64,000 nt of DNA. It comes from Chryseobacterium sp. 52 (GTDB taxonomy: Bacteria; Bacteroidota; Bacteroidia; Flavobacteriales; Weeksellaceae). The stretch is taken from the NCBI RefSeq assembly GCF_002754245.1, contig NZ_PEEX01000001.1:2274001-2338000 (forward strand), written 5' to 3'. Position 1 is the stretch's first letter. Each line of letters starts with the position of its first letter. Position numbers and translations under genes: made by a program. The notes below the pieces were generated by a model, which saw nothing but the letters and a program-made list of their open reading frames with translations, ran no database searches and was not told the DNA's origin. Positions 8,486-15,798 of the stretch are shown in pieces.

Positions 8486-9265
8486 TTATGATTGAACCAT
8501 TAAAATAAACTCTTCAAACGCTTTTGCGGGATTTTTATTTTTCATGAAATATTCTCCCATCAGAAAACAGTCAAATCCTTTATCCTTTAAATACATAAAA
8601 TCTTCAAGACGGTAGATTCCACTTTCTGCAACCGATAAAACGTCTTTAGGAAGCTGATCTTTTAACTGTACGGAATGCTGAAGATCAACTTTGAAATCCT
8701 TTAAATTTCTGTTATTGATGCCTACCAGATCAATATGTGAATTGAAATGTTCCAGTTCTTCCTCCGTATGAATCTCCAGTAAAACTTCAAGATCCAGTTC
8801 ATGGGCCAGTTCAGTGAATTCCTGAACCTGATTCGGGGAAAGACAGGCTGCAATCAGTAAAACAGCATCGGCTCCTATACTTTTGGCTTCATAAAACTGA
8901 TATTCGTCAACCATAAAATCCTTTCTGAGAACCGGAATATGGATATGGTTTCTTACCTTCAGAATATCATCGAAACTTCCTCCGAAAAAATCTCTGTCGG
9001 TAAGGATTGAAATTCCTGATGCTCCAAAATTTTCATACGCAGCAGCTACTTCCAAAGGCGAGACCTTGTCATTGATGACTCCTTTTGAAGGAGATTTTCT
9101 TTTAAATTCAGCAATAATTCCACTTTTATTTTTTACAGAATCTTTCAGTGAAAAAGTTTTTCTTCCAAAAAATTCTGAATTCTTTAGATGATCAATAGAA
9201 ATTTTTGTTTTCGAAACTGCAATTTCTTCTTTTTTTCTTTCAATAATTGTATCTAATATTGTCAT
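8486..9265 (-). CDS. trpC: Indole-3-glycerol phosphate synthase
   Basis: Closes the indole ring. Seen in order: AEFKRKSPSKG (Glu53, Lys55, Ser58), VLRKDFMVDEYQ with the catalytic Lys, LLEIHTEEEL, GINNRNL and VAESGIY. Length 259 matches single-function TrpC. The N-terminal helix MTILDTIIERKKEEI is typical and supports the start at 9265. About 90 bases separate it from trpD. Confidence 0.97.
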   Translation of the reverse strand: MTILDTIIERKKEEIAVSKTKISIDHLKNSEFFGRKTFSLKDSVKNKSGIIAEFKRKSPSKGVINDKVSPLEVAAAYENFGASGISILTDRDFFGGSFDDILKVRNHIHIPVLRKDFMVDEYQFYEAKSIGADAVLLIAACLSPNQVQEFTELAHELDLEVLLEIHTEEELEHFNSHIDLVGINNRNLKDFKVDLQHSVQLKDQLPKDVLSVAESGIYRLEDFMYLKDKGFDCFLMGEYFMKNKNPAKAFEEFILMVQS

Positions 9266-9358
9266 GTGTTTGTTTTTTAAATGGAAAAACGGGGACTGGA
9301 ATTTAGAAGTATCTGAGAAGATCTTTAAAATCCAATATGAACCAGCAACTGTTAACGA

Positions 9359-10348
9359 TCAGCCATTCACCAATAATTCAAGGCTTCTCAATGCTTTTCC
9401 GCTCTCCAGACTTTCTTTAGCCAAAAGCAGGCAGTCATCATATGTTCCGAATTTTTGGGTATGATAAAGAGCCGTTGATGCATTGGCAAGAACCACAGAA
9501 TTCTGCTGAATGCTTCCATTTCCTTCCAATATATTTCTAAATATTTTTGCTGATTCCTGAGGCGTTTCACCAGATTTAATGCTTTCGGGACTCACAGACT
9601 CGAATCCCAGATCTTCTGCAGAATAAATCTCTTCACCGCTTTTCGTAATGATCTTGCTGTCCTGGGTAAGACTGATCTCATCATATCCATCCAGACCGTG
9701 TACCAGAATAAATTCCCGCTCTTCTTTTTGCAGAAGATATTGGTAGATTCTTGCAATTTCAAGATTGTATACCCCAATCACTGAATATTTTGGTTTTGCC
9801 GGATTGACCAATGGTCCCAGAAGATTAAAAAATGTTCTCAGTCCCAGAGATTTTCTCAAAGCACCTACCGACTGAAGGGCAGGATGAAAATAGGGAGCAT
9901 GCAGAAAACAGATATTGGCGCGTTCAAGATCTTTATTCAGTTGCTCTGAATTGTTTTTAAACTGATAACCAAGCTCTTCCATTACATTCGATGATCCCGT
10001 GGTAGCAGATGCCCCGTAATTTCCGTGTTTGGCCACTTTCTGTCCTGCTCCGGCAACGACAAAGCTTGCCAGCGTTGATATATTGATGGTGTTTTTTCCA
10101 TCGCCTCCGGTGCCTACAATATCCATGGTATCGGTGCTGTCAAGATGTACAGGAACTGCCATCTGCAAAAGGGCTTCTCTGAAACCTTCCAGTTCTTTCA
10201 CGGTGATATTCCGCATCAGAAAGACCGTTGTAAAAGCGGTAACTTCTGCAGGATTAAATTTATTCTGAGCGATCTCAATCATCATTGACTTAGCTTCAGA
10301 TTTGGATAAAGTATGATGGTTGAACAGGTATTGTAATATTTCTTTCAT
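9359..10348 (-). CDS. trpD: Anthranilate phosphoribosyltransferase
   Basis: Joins anthranilate to PRPP. GTGGDG at residues 79-84, the NIST loop and KHGN at 107-110 form the PRPP and anthranilate sites. Length 329-330 is normal. An in-frame ATG at 10387 would add 13 residues (MTTIPATTIKTPQ) not expected in the family, so I prefer the ATG at 10348, which opens with MKEILQYLFNHHTL. It is not fused to TrpG. Confidence 0.95.
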   Translation of the reverse strand: MKEILQYLFNHHTLSKSEAKSMMIEIAQNKFNPAEVTAFTTVFLMRNITVKELEGFREALLQMAVPVHLDSTDTMDIVGTGGDGKNTINISTLASFVVAGAGQKVAKHGNYGASATTGSSNVMEELGYQFKNNSEQLNKDLERANICFLHAPYFHPALQSVGALRKSLGLRTFFNLLGPLVNPAKPKYSVIGVYNLEIARIYQYLLQKEEREFILVHGLDGYDEISLTQDSKIITKSGEEIYSAEDLGFESVSPESIKSGETPQESAKIFRNILEGNGSIQQNSVVLANASTALYHTQKFGTYDDCLLLAKESLESGKALRSLELLVNG

Positions 10349-10394
10349 TTGTGGAGTTTTTATGGTGGTTGCGGGTATTGTGGTCATGGTATCT

Positions 10395-10874
10395 TTAATG
10401 GTTCTTCATTAATTGTTCAACAGAGCTGAAATTTAAGCGTTTAGCAAGTTTTACTAAAAGTTCCTGATCAGCAAGTTCTAAATCTAAATAAGAACGATCA
10501 TAAAAAACAGTGTACAGATCGCAGTCAGATTTAGGAATGTCAAATAGTTCAAGATAGAGTTGCATCCTTTCATTTATTTTGAAATCCCGAAGGTTATTTG
10601 AGACTAATGTTTGGGCAAATAATTCGATCTGGGAGCCTGTCCAATTGGAAATGTCTTCTTTTATTTTTTCAAAGATATCCTGATTTCCATTTTTAATCAT
10701 GTACATAATATCCGTTGTACCGTGATCTTCATTCCACCAGTCGCTGTCCGTATTTTCATATTCCAGAATGTAAGAATAGATTTGCAGGACACCTTCATCA
10801 GAACTTTGGGTGCTGCTGTTTTCAGCATAGATTTCTTTCCGGGTAAGAAACTGTTCAAACTCTTCTCTGGTCAT
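10395..10874 (-). CDS. Uncharacterised acidic protein encoded inside the trp operon
   Basis: Unrecognised soluble protein of 159 residues, very acidic, with no signal or membrane segment. It contains DSDWWNEDHGTTDIMYMI, SNWTGSQIELFAQTL and a closing LLVKLAKRLNF. It is one base from trpG and 46 from the preferred trpD start, so it is certainly in the operon transcript. Its size, helical look and composition recall the other unknown operon gene at 7258-7782, but I cannot align them convincingly. It may be an immunity-like protein or an uncharacterised domain; no role in tryptophan metabolism is visible. Confidence 0.78.
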   Translation of the reverse strand: MTREEFEQFLTRKEIYAENSSTQSSDEGVLQIYSYILEYENTDSDWWNEDHGTTDIMYMIKNGNQDIFEKIKEDISNWTGSQIELFAQTLVSNNLRDFKINERMQLYLELFDIPKSDCDLYTVFYDRSYLDLELADQELLVKLAKRLNFSSVEQLMKNH

Positions 10875-10875
10875 T

Positions 10876-11484
10876 TTAATTCAATAAAAAATTTCTGATA
10901 ATCACTTCTCCATCGGGAGTCAGGATGCTTTCCGGGTGAAACTGTACCCCGTGCACATCATAGGTTTTATGTTGCAGGGCCATGATCATTCCGTCTTTAT
11001 CTACAGCCGTAATTTCCAGTTCTTCAGGAAACCCTTCAGGATTGACTGCCCAGCTGTGATATCTTCCCACTTCCATTCCTGAAGTCAGATCTTTAAAAAT
11101 TTTGGTGTCTTTTTTTACAAATTCGGCTGAAGTAGCCACACCATGGAAAATTTCAGAAAGGTTGATCAGATTTCCTCCAAAAGCTTCTGCAATAGCCTGC
11201 TGCCCCAGACATACACCTAAAATACTTTTAGTAGGAGCATATGCTCTGATGAGATCCAGTAAAATTCCAGCCTCCTCCGGAATTCCCGGCCCTGGTGAAA
11301 GAATAATTTTATCATATTTTCCAATCTCTTCCAAAGTGATTTGATCATTTCTGATGACATCTACCTTTTGATTCAGAATTCTTTCAATGATCTGGACAAG
11401 GTTGTATGTAAAGCTGTCGTAGTTATCAAAAACGAGAACTTTAAGCGGTCCGTTAGTCTCTGCCTGATTGATATTATTGTTCAT
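10876..11484 (-). CDS. trpG: Anthranilate synthase glutamine amidotransferase subunit
   Basis: Supplies ammonia from glutamine to TrpE. Class I amidotransferase triad: Cys92 in GVCLGQQAIAEAFGG, and His183/Glu185 in VQFHPES. The N-terminal KVLVFDNYDSFTYNLV and SPGPGIPEEAG are characteristic of the TrpG/PabA group. The operon position argues for TrpG, although such subunits often also serve PabB. Length 202. trpE ends 64 bases upstream. Confidence 0.96.
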   Translation of the reverse strand: MNNNINQAETNGPLKVLVFDNYDSFTYNLVQIIERILNQKVDVIRNDQITLEEIGKYDKIILSPGPGIPEEAGILLDLIRAYAPTKSILGVCLGQQAIAEAFGGNLINLSEIFHGVATSAEFVKKDTKIFKDLTSGMEVGRYHSWAVNPEGFPEELEITAVDKDGMIMALQHKTYDVHGVQFHPESILTPDGEVIIRNFLLN

Positions 11485-11548
11485 TTTTTGTTTTTTTAAT
11501 TGTTTGATGATGGTTAATCATTGATGGTAGTCATATTACTCATGACTT

Positions 11549-12973
11549 TTAGCTCATGACTAATTTTCCTGCTTTGTCTACTGCTTTTTTCAAGGCATTC
11601 AACTTATTATTCACCTCCTGCAGCTCGTTTTCAGGGATAGATTTTGCGACCAATCCTGCTCCGGCCTGATAATAAAGAGTGTTGTTTCTGCTTAAAAATG
11701 TACGGATCATAATGGCCTGATTACAGGTTCCGTTTAAACCGATCATACCAATACAGCCGCCGTAATAACCACGGGAATCTTTTTCATACTGATCGATCAG
11801 CTGAAGAGCTTTATGTTTCGGGGCACCACTTAAAGTTCCCTGAGGAAAGGTTGCCGAAACCATATCAAGAGGATTGATATTTTCCGGAAGATCCGCTGTC
11901 ACTTCACTTACCATATGAATGACATGGGAGAAAAGCTGAATCTCCTTTAATTTTGTCACCGTTACATTTTTTCCGAGTTTCCCGAGGTCATTTCTTGCCA
12001 GGTCTACCAGCATCGTGTGTTCTGCATTTTCTTTCGGGTCACTTTTTAAAGACTCTATAGACTGAAGGTCAGTTTCCAAATGTCCGGTTCTTTTAAAAGT
12101 TCCTGCAATAGGATGAATGACTGCTTTGTGATCCTTGATGATTAACTGGCTTTCCGGGCTGGAACCAAATAATTTGTAATTTCCATAATCAAAAAAGAAA
12201 AGATAAGGCGAAGGATTGATATTTCTAAGGGCACGGTAGACATTGAATTCATCCCCTTTGAATTTCTGTTCAAATCTTCTGCTCAGTACCAGTTGGAAAA
12301 CATCACCTCTCATGCAGTGTTTCTGAGCTGTTTTTACCAGTTCAATATATTCTTCATCTGTAAGATTAGAGGTTTCATGTCCGGTTTTTTCGAAAGGGTA
12401 GACCGGAGTATTTTGATTCTTGATCAGACTTTCAAGCAGATAAAGATCAGATTTTAAACCGGGGATTTGATTTTCAATAATATGCATTTCGTCATTGTAA
12501 TGGTTAATCGCAATAACGTACTGGTATAATCTGTAACGCATAATAGGAATTTCTACCTCCGGACTCTGAGGTTTTAAGCTGATGTTTTCAAAAAACTGCA
12601 CGGCTTCAAAACTTGTATATCCGAAAAGACTCTGAGCGGTCTGTTCAATAGGATCATCTGTAGCTTCGCACTCAAAAACACTTTGGAATTCATCAAAAAT
12701 ATCAGCGATATTACGATCTCCGATCAATTGTTTCACAGGATCCGAACCCGGCAGTTTGATTTCAAATTCTGTAAGGGTTTTGACTTCAATCCCTGCAACA
12801 GCATTGACTGCAATAAATGAAAAGTTATTGTCAATGTTCTTAGAATCTGAGCTTTCCAAAAGAATAGTGTCCCGGAATCTGTCTCTGATCTGAAGATAAA
12901 TATTCATGGGGGTATAAAGATCTCCCAATGTTTTTTTAGAGTCGGTTTTTATTTTAATTTTTTGAATAGACAT
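11549..12973 (-). CDS. trpE: Anthranilate synthase component I
   Basis: Chorismate to anthranilate, with ammonia from TrpG. LLESSD at residues 38-43 matches the tryptophan-binding LLES element of feedback-inhibited TrpE. The chorismate-binding half shows HPIAGTFKRTG, MLVDLARNDLG, GTLSGAPKHKALQLI, GYYGGCIG and YQAGAGLVAKS. Length 474. It is the first structural gene after the leader peptide and attenuator, so both feedback inhibition and attenuation appear to act here. Confidence 0.97.
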   Translation of the reverse strand: MSIQKIKIKTDSKKTLGDLYTPMNIYLQIRDRFRDTILLESSDSKNIDNNFSFIAVNAVAGIEVKTLTEFEIKLPGSDPVKQLIGDRNIADIFDEFQSVFECEATDDPIEQTAQSLFGYTSFEAVQFFENISLKPQSPEVEIPIMRYRLYQYVIAINHYNDEMHIIENQIPGLKSDLYLLESLIKNQNTPVYPFEKTGHETSNLTDEEYIELVKTAQKHCMRGDVFQLVLSRRFEQKFKGDEFNVYRALRNINPSPYLFFFDYGNYKLFGSSPESQLIIKDHKAVIHPIAGTFKRTGHLETDLQSIESLKSDPKENAEHTMLVDLARNDLGKLGKNVTVTKLKEIQLFSHVIHMVSEVTADLPENINPLDMVSATFPQGTLSGAPKHKALQLIDQYEKDSRGYYGGCIGMIGLNGTCNQAIMIRTFLSRNNTLYYQAGAGLVAKSIPENELQEVNNKLNALKKAVDKAGKLVMS

Positions 12974-13002
12974 CTGAGTTGTATTTTTTGTTTTGGATTA
13001 AA

Positions 13003-13037
13003 TAAAAAAAAGGCTTCAACGGAATCCGTCAAAGCCT
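13003..13037 (-). terminator. trp attenuator terminator
   Basis: On the minus strand a stem AGGCTT-TG-ACGGA/TCCGT-TG-AAGCCT (13011-13037) is followed by eight T. It lies between the Trp-rich leader peptide and trpE, 30 bases before the trpE start. A segment of the leader, TTCGTC (13098-13103), can pair with GACGGA of its ascending arm (13025-13030), a candidate antiterminator. Confidence 0.85.
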
Positions 13038-13069
13038 ATATATTGTTTTAATTGTTTCTGCTATACCTA

Positions 13070-13138
13070 TTAGCAACATGACAATACCTCCAGACCCGAC
13101 GAAGAGTTTGAAAGCCACCACCAAATATTGTTGCTCAT
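13070..13138 (-). CDS. trpL: trp operon leader peptide with three consecutive Trp codons
   Basis: Minus-strand reading frame of 22 codons containing NNIWWWLSNSSSG and ending LSCC-stop (TAA at 13070-13072). The three Trp codons are at 13115-13123. A second in-frame ATG at 13147 would add three residues (MFN). The frame sits between a good promoter (13152-13184) and a terminator before trpE, as expected for transcription attenuation: ribosomes stalling on scarce Trp-tRNA would alter folding of the leader. AGCAACA (13129-13135), covering the Ser-Asn-Asn codons, can pair with TGTTGCT at the end of the frame (13072-13078), a possible 1:2 hairpin. The family logic is established in enteric bacteria; its working here is inferred. 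Confidence 0.88.
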   Translation of the reverse strand: MSNNIWWWLSNSSSGLEVLSCC

Positions 13139-13151
13139 ATTAAACATGGGA

Positions 13152-13184
13152 CAAATGTAGAAATTTTTTTACTATAAAAACAAA
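13152..13184 (-). promoter_or_regulatory. trp operon promoter, Bacteroidota type
   Basis: Minus-strand TACATTTG (13152-13159) with TTTG 21 bases upstream (13181-13184). The start of transcription should fall near 13147, on or beside the first leader ATG, so the leader mRNA has almost no untranslated 5' end. Confidence 0.75.
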
Positions 13185-13223
13185 AAAAATGCGGGAAAAT
13201 AAAAAACTTACAATGGAAATCCT

Positions 13224-13868
13224 TTATTTAAGCTGCTTCAGCTCTTTTTTTAATTCTTCAATTTTTATTTTATACTCTTCACTGTTATAGGATCTTACAT
13301 AGTCTTCCAAAGCTGTAATATATTCTTCAACGAATTCTTTATTCGTCCTGTCTGCTTCATATTTGATTTTTGCAGAGTTGACGGGAGCCATTTTTTCATA
13401 CTGCAGCCTATTGCTTCCTTCTTCAGACTGATAATAAAGAATCACGATGTTTTTCTCATACCCCGGAATGTATTTTACAGGAAAATGTTGCTCAGTTTGC
13501 GGGATTCTGATGGCATTTTCAATGGGGTAAATTGTTGCGCTGGTGGTAGAAAAATAGGTTGAAATGTATTTTCCGTCCTGCTTCCTGACAATAGCTTCAT
13601 AATCATGAATATACATGTCGTTCAGTGTGGAATTGGTTTCTACATCGGAGGTGATGATAGCGGTACTTTCAACGCCGTATTTATTTAGATACCAGGCATT
13701 AAGGTATTGTCCTGCAAACCCGTTCAGAATAGCCAGAGGAATTATAGGAGCCAGAAACCAGGCTTTTTTGGTCACAAAAGAAAGCAGCCCAAAGAATACA
13801 AGCAGTATAATCACGGTATAAAAACCATGATGGCTGGTGAAAAACAGAATTTTGGAGATGAAAACCAT
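13224..13868 (-). CDS. Uncharacterised two-TM membrane protein
   Basis: Protein of 214 residues with two N-terminal membrane segments (about 16-32 and 36-56), then a beta-rich domain (about 65-160: GVESTAIITSDVE, HDYEAIVRKQDGK, FPVKYIPGYEKNIVIL) and a charged coiled-coil tail (165-214, many Lys and Glu). The middle part resembles DUF3592-like domains in layout, which I hold only loosely. It lies upstream of the trp promoter on the same strand, with no visible terminator between, so some readthrough into the trp leader is possible. Confidence 0.75.
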   Translation of the reverse strand: MVFISKILFFTSHHGFYTVIILLVFFGLLSFVTKKAWFLAPIIPLAILNGFAGQYLNAWYLNKYGVESTAIITSDVETNSTLNDMYIHDYEAIVRKQDGKYISTYFSTTSATIYPIENAIRIPQTEQHFPVKYIPGYEKNIVILYYQSEEGSNRLQYEKMAPVNSAKIKYEADRTNKEFVEEYITALEDYVRSYNSEEYKIKIEELKKELKQLK

Positions 13869-13977
13869 AGCTTAAATTTAAAATAATCATCGCACATAAT
13901 TGTTATCTCATGATTAAATTTCTTGGGAAATATAAGTAATGTGGAGATAAGTCATGAGTTTAAAAGCTTATTTTTTA

Positions 13978-13985
13978 TATTTTTG
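13978..13985 (+). promoter_or_regulatory. Promoter -7 element for the lipoprotein/cytochrome c pair
   Basis: TATTTTTG, 23 bases ahead of the ATG at 14008. It lies downstream of the longer in-frame start at 13954 and thereby rules it out. Confidence 0.65.
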
Positions 13986-14007
13986 TCTAAATTTTATAGA
14001 AAAAATA

Positions 14008-14232
14008 ATGAGAAAAGTATTAGCAATTGCATTCATCGGAAGTTTATTAGTTGTAAACTGTTCTAAGAAACCGGATCATACATTACAGGACAGCAACACG
14101 ATGTTGCCTGAACCAGATGCACCAGCGGTAGTAGATTCTACAGCTAAGAAAGCTGCTCCGGCTGCTGCAACAACTCCTGCACCAGCTACTCCTGAAGCTG
14201 CTAAAACAGATTCTACTGCAGCGAAGAAATAA
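14008..14232 (+). CDS. Small Ala/Pro/Thr-rich lipoprotein
   Basis: Lipoprotein of 74 residues: signal MRKVLAIAFIGSLLVV with lipobox VVNC, then a low-complexity tail rich in Ala, Pro, Thr and Lys (KKAAPAAATTPAPATPEAAK). No domain is recognisable; such tails are usually flexible spacers in the periplasm. The ATG at 14008 is chosen over 13954 because of the signal peptide and the promoter between them. Its stop codon overlaps the start of the next gene by one base (TAATG), so the two are translationally coupled. Confidence 0.8.
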   Translation: MRKVLAIAFIGSLLVVNCSKKPDHTLQDSNTMLPEPDAPAVVDSTAKKAAPAAATTPAPATPEAAKTDSTAAKK

Positions 14233-14606
14233 TGAAAAAATTCCTTTTGGCAGGAGCTGCGGGATTTTTGATCCTTTCCTGTTCTAAAAAAGAAAATACA
14301 GAGGTATCATCCATACCTTCTGAGACATCCGCTGTTTCAGAACCGGTAAAAGCGAATCTTTCAGGTGATCAGATCATCGAAACATTAGACTGCTCAGGAT
14401 GCCATGCTGTAAATGAGAGAATGATAGGACCTTCTTACAAAGAGATCGCAGAAAAATATTCTGACAAGGATATTGAAATGCTGGCTTCAAAGATTATAGA
14501 AGGCGGAAGCGGAGTTTGGGGAGGTGTTCCGATGGCTGCCCATCCACAGGTATCTAAAGAAGATGCTAAAAAAATGGTAGAATATATTTTGAGTCAGAAA
14601 AAATAA
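14232..14606 (+). CDS. Cytochrome c, class I, lipid-anchored
   Basis: Lipoprotein of 124 residues (lipobox LILSC, Cys17) with one heme c site CSGCH (Cys54, Cys57, His58) and a likely axial Met101 in GGVPMAAHP. The order heme site, GPSY, GGSGVWGGVPM and a C-terminal helix is that of the small c551/c552 group, periplasmic one-electron carriers. Spacing and size fit. It is coupled to the lipoprotein gene in front. Its partner (perhaps a terminal oxidase or peroxidase) is not encoded next to it; the cydAB oxidase nearby takes electrons from quinol instead. Confidence 0.92.
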   Translation: MKKFLLAGAAGFLILSCSKKENTEVSSIPSETSAVSEPVKANLSGDQIIETLDCSGCHAVNERMIGPSYKEIAEKYSDKDIEMLASKIIEGGSGVWGGVPMAAHPQVSKEDAKKMVEYILSQKK

Positions 14607-14608
14607 AT

Positions 14609-15535
14609 ATGACTACTGAAAAATCCAGTCTGCACACAAGAAATCTGCATCGTAATCCCTATGATTTTGATCAGCTTATTTCTTGTGTGCCAGAACTGAA
14701 ACACTATGTTTTTGTAAATTCCTATCAGACGGCGACGATTAATTTTAGCCTTCCTAAAGCGGTTAAGCTCCTTAACCAGGCATTACTCTTACATTTTTAT
14801 CATATTAAAAACTGGGATATTCCTGAGGCTAATCTCTGTCCTCCTATTCCCGGACGTGCCGATTACATCCACTATATTGCAGATCTTTTGGCCGAACAGC
14901 GATCTGAAATTCCTGCAGGGAGTTCCATATCAGGTTTAGATATCGGAACAGGGGCAAATCTTGTTTATCCTTTATTAGCCCAGAGATCTTACGGGTGGAA
15001 AATGCTGGGAACAGATATTAACAAGGATTCTTTGAACAATGCTCAGCATATTTTAGATCATAATCCTGACTTATCACCTGTTATTCAGTTAAAACAACAA
15101 CCTGATCCGGATCATATTTTCAAAAATATCATTGAAACCGGCGACCGATTTACATTTTCTATGTGTAATCCTCCTTTTCATGATTCTGAAGAGTCGGCGT
15201 TAAAAGGAAACCTTAGAAAAACAAAAAATCTGAATAAATCAAAGTCCAGAAAACCTCTGCTCAATTTTGGCGGACAACAATCTGAATTGTGGTGTGAAGG
15301 AGGCGAACTGGCTTTTATCACAAAGATGATTGAAGAAAGTGCTCAATACTCCTCAAAAGTCCTTTGGTTTACCTGTCTGGTGTCTAAAAAAGATAATCTG
15401 CCTAAGTTCATCACACTTTTAAAGAAAATAAAGGTACTGGATTTTAAGACTATTGAAATGGCTCAGGGACAAAAAGTAAGCAGAATGCTGGCCTGGACCT
15501 TTATTCCTCAAAAGAGCCGGAAAGATTGGTTGTAA
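14609..15535 (+). CDS. rlmF: 23S rRNA (adenine(1618)-N6)-methyltransferase RlmF
   Basis: SAM-dependent methyltransferase of 308 residues. SAM-binding loop LDIGTGANLVYPLLA (about 110-124), the acidic TDIN at about 135, and the catalytic NPPF (187-190, MCNPPFHDS) for N6-adenine methylation. The N-terminal HRNPYDFDQLI and YIHYIADLL are characteristic of RlmF. It modifies A1618 of 23S rRNA in the cytosol. It starts two bases after the cytochrome c gene and likely shares its transcript, without an obvious functional link. Confidence 0.93.
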   Translation: MTTEKSSLHTRNLHRNPYDFDQLISCVPELKHYVFVNSYQTATINFSLPKAVKLLNQALLLHFYHIKNWDIPEANLCPPIPGRADYIHYIADLLAEQRSEIPAGSSISGLDIGTGANLVYPLLAQRSYGWKMLGTDINKDSLNNAQHILDHNPDLSPVIQLKQQPDPDHIFKNIIETGDRFTFSMCNPPFHDSEESALKGNLRKTKNLNKSKSRKPLLNFGGQQSELWCEGGELAFITKMIEESAQYSSKVLWFTCLVSKKDNLPKFITLLKKIKVLDFKTIEMAQGQKVSRMLAWTFIPQKSRKDWL

Positions 15536-15536
15536 A

Positions 15537-15725
15537 TGTCAATGGTCAATTTTGCTACGCAAGTCAGTGGTCAATGATAAATAGTAGCAATAGATTCACT
15601 GCGAAGTAAATTTACAATTGATAATTCACATTTAAAGTCTTAATAGTCAATGATAATCTTTACGATTAAATTCACGGCGAAGCAAATTCACCATTCCTAA
15701 TTGACTACCCATCATCTACATTTAC
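15537..15725. repeat. Cluster of degenerate dispersed repeats in alternating orientation
   Basis: At least three copies of a motif around GCGAAGCAAATTCACCATT: inverted near 15550-15575 (TTTTGCTACGCAAG), direct near 15596-15620 (TGCGAAGTAAATTTAC) and direct near 15670-15695. Another copy is at 49073-49104. The stretch has no coding frame. Confidence 0.65.
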
Positions 15726-15768
15726 GAAATTTCTGACAAAAGCCATTGAAGATGAATTCAAAAATGCC

Positions 15769-15776
15769 TAAATTTG
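15769..15776 (+). promoter_or_regulatory. lysS promoter -7 element
   Basis: TAAATTTG, 22 bases before the lysS ATG, with ATTG 20 bases upstream (15745-15748). Confidence 0.65.
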
Positions 15777-15798
15777 TACGCTTTTAGAAAAATAAGAA

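Noticed and set aside
13954..14007. Longer N-terminus of the Ala/Pro-rich lipoprotein
   Set aside because: The promoter element lies inside this stretch and the signal peptide begins at 14008.
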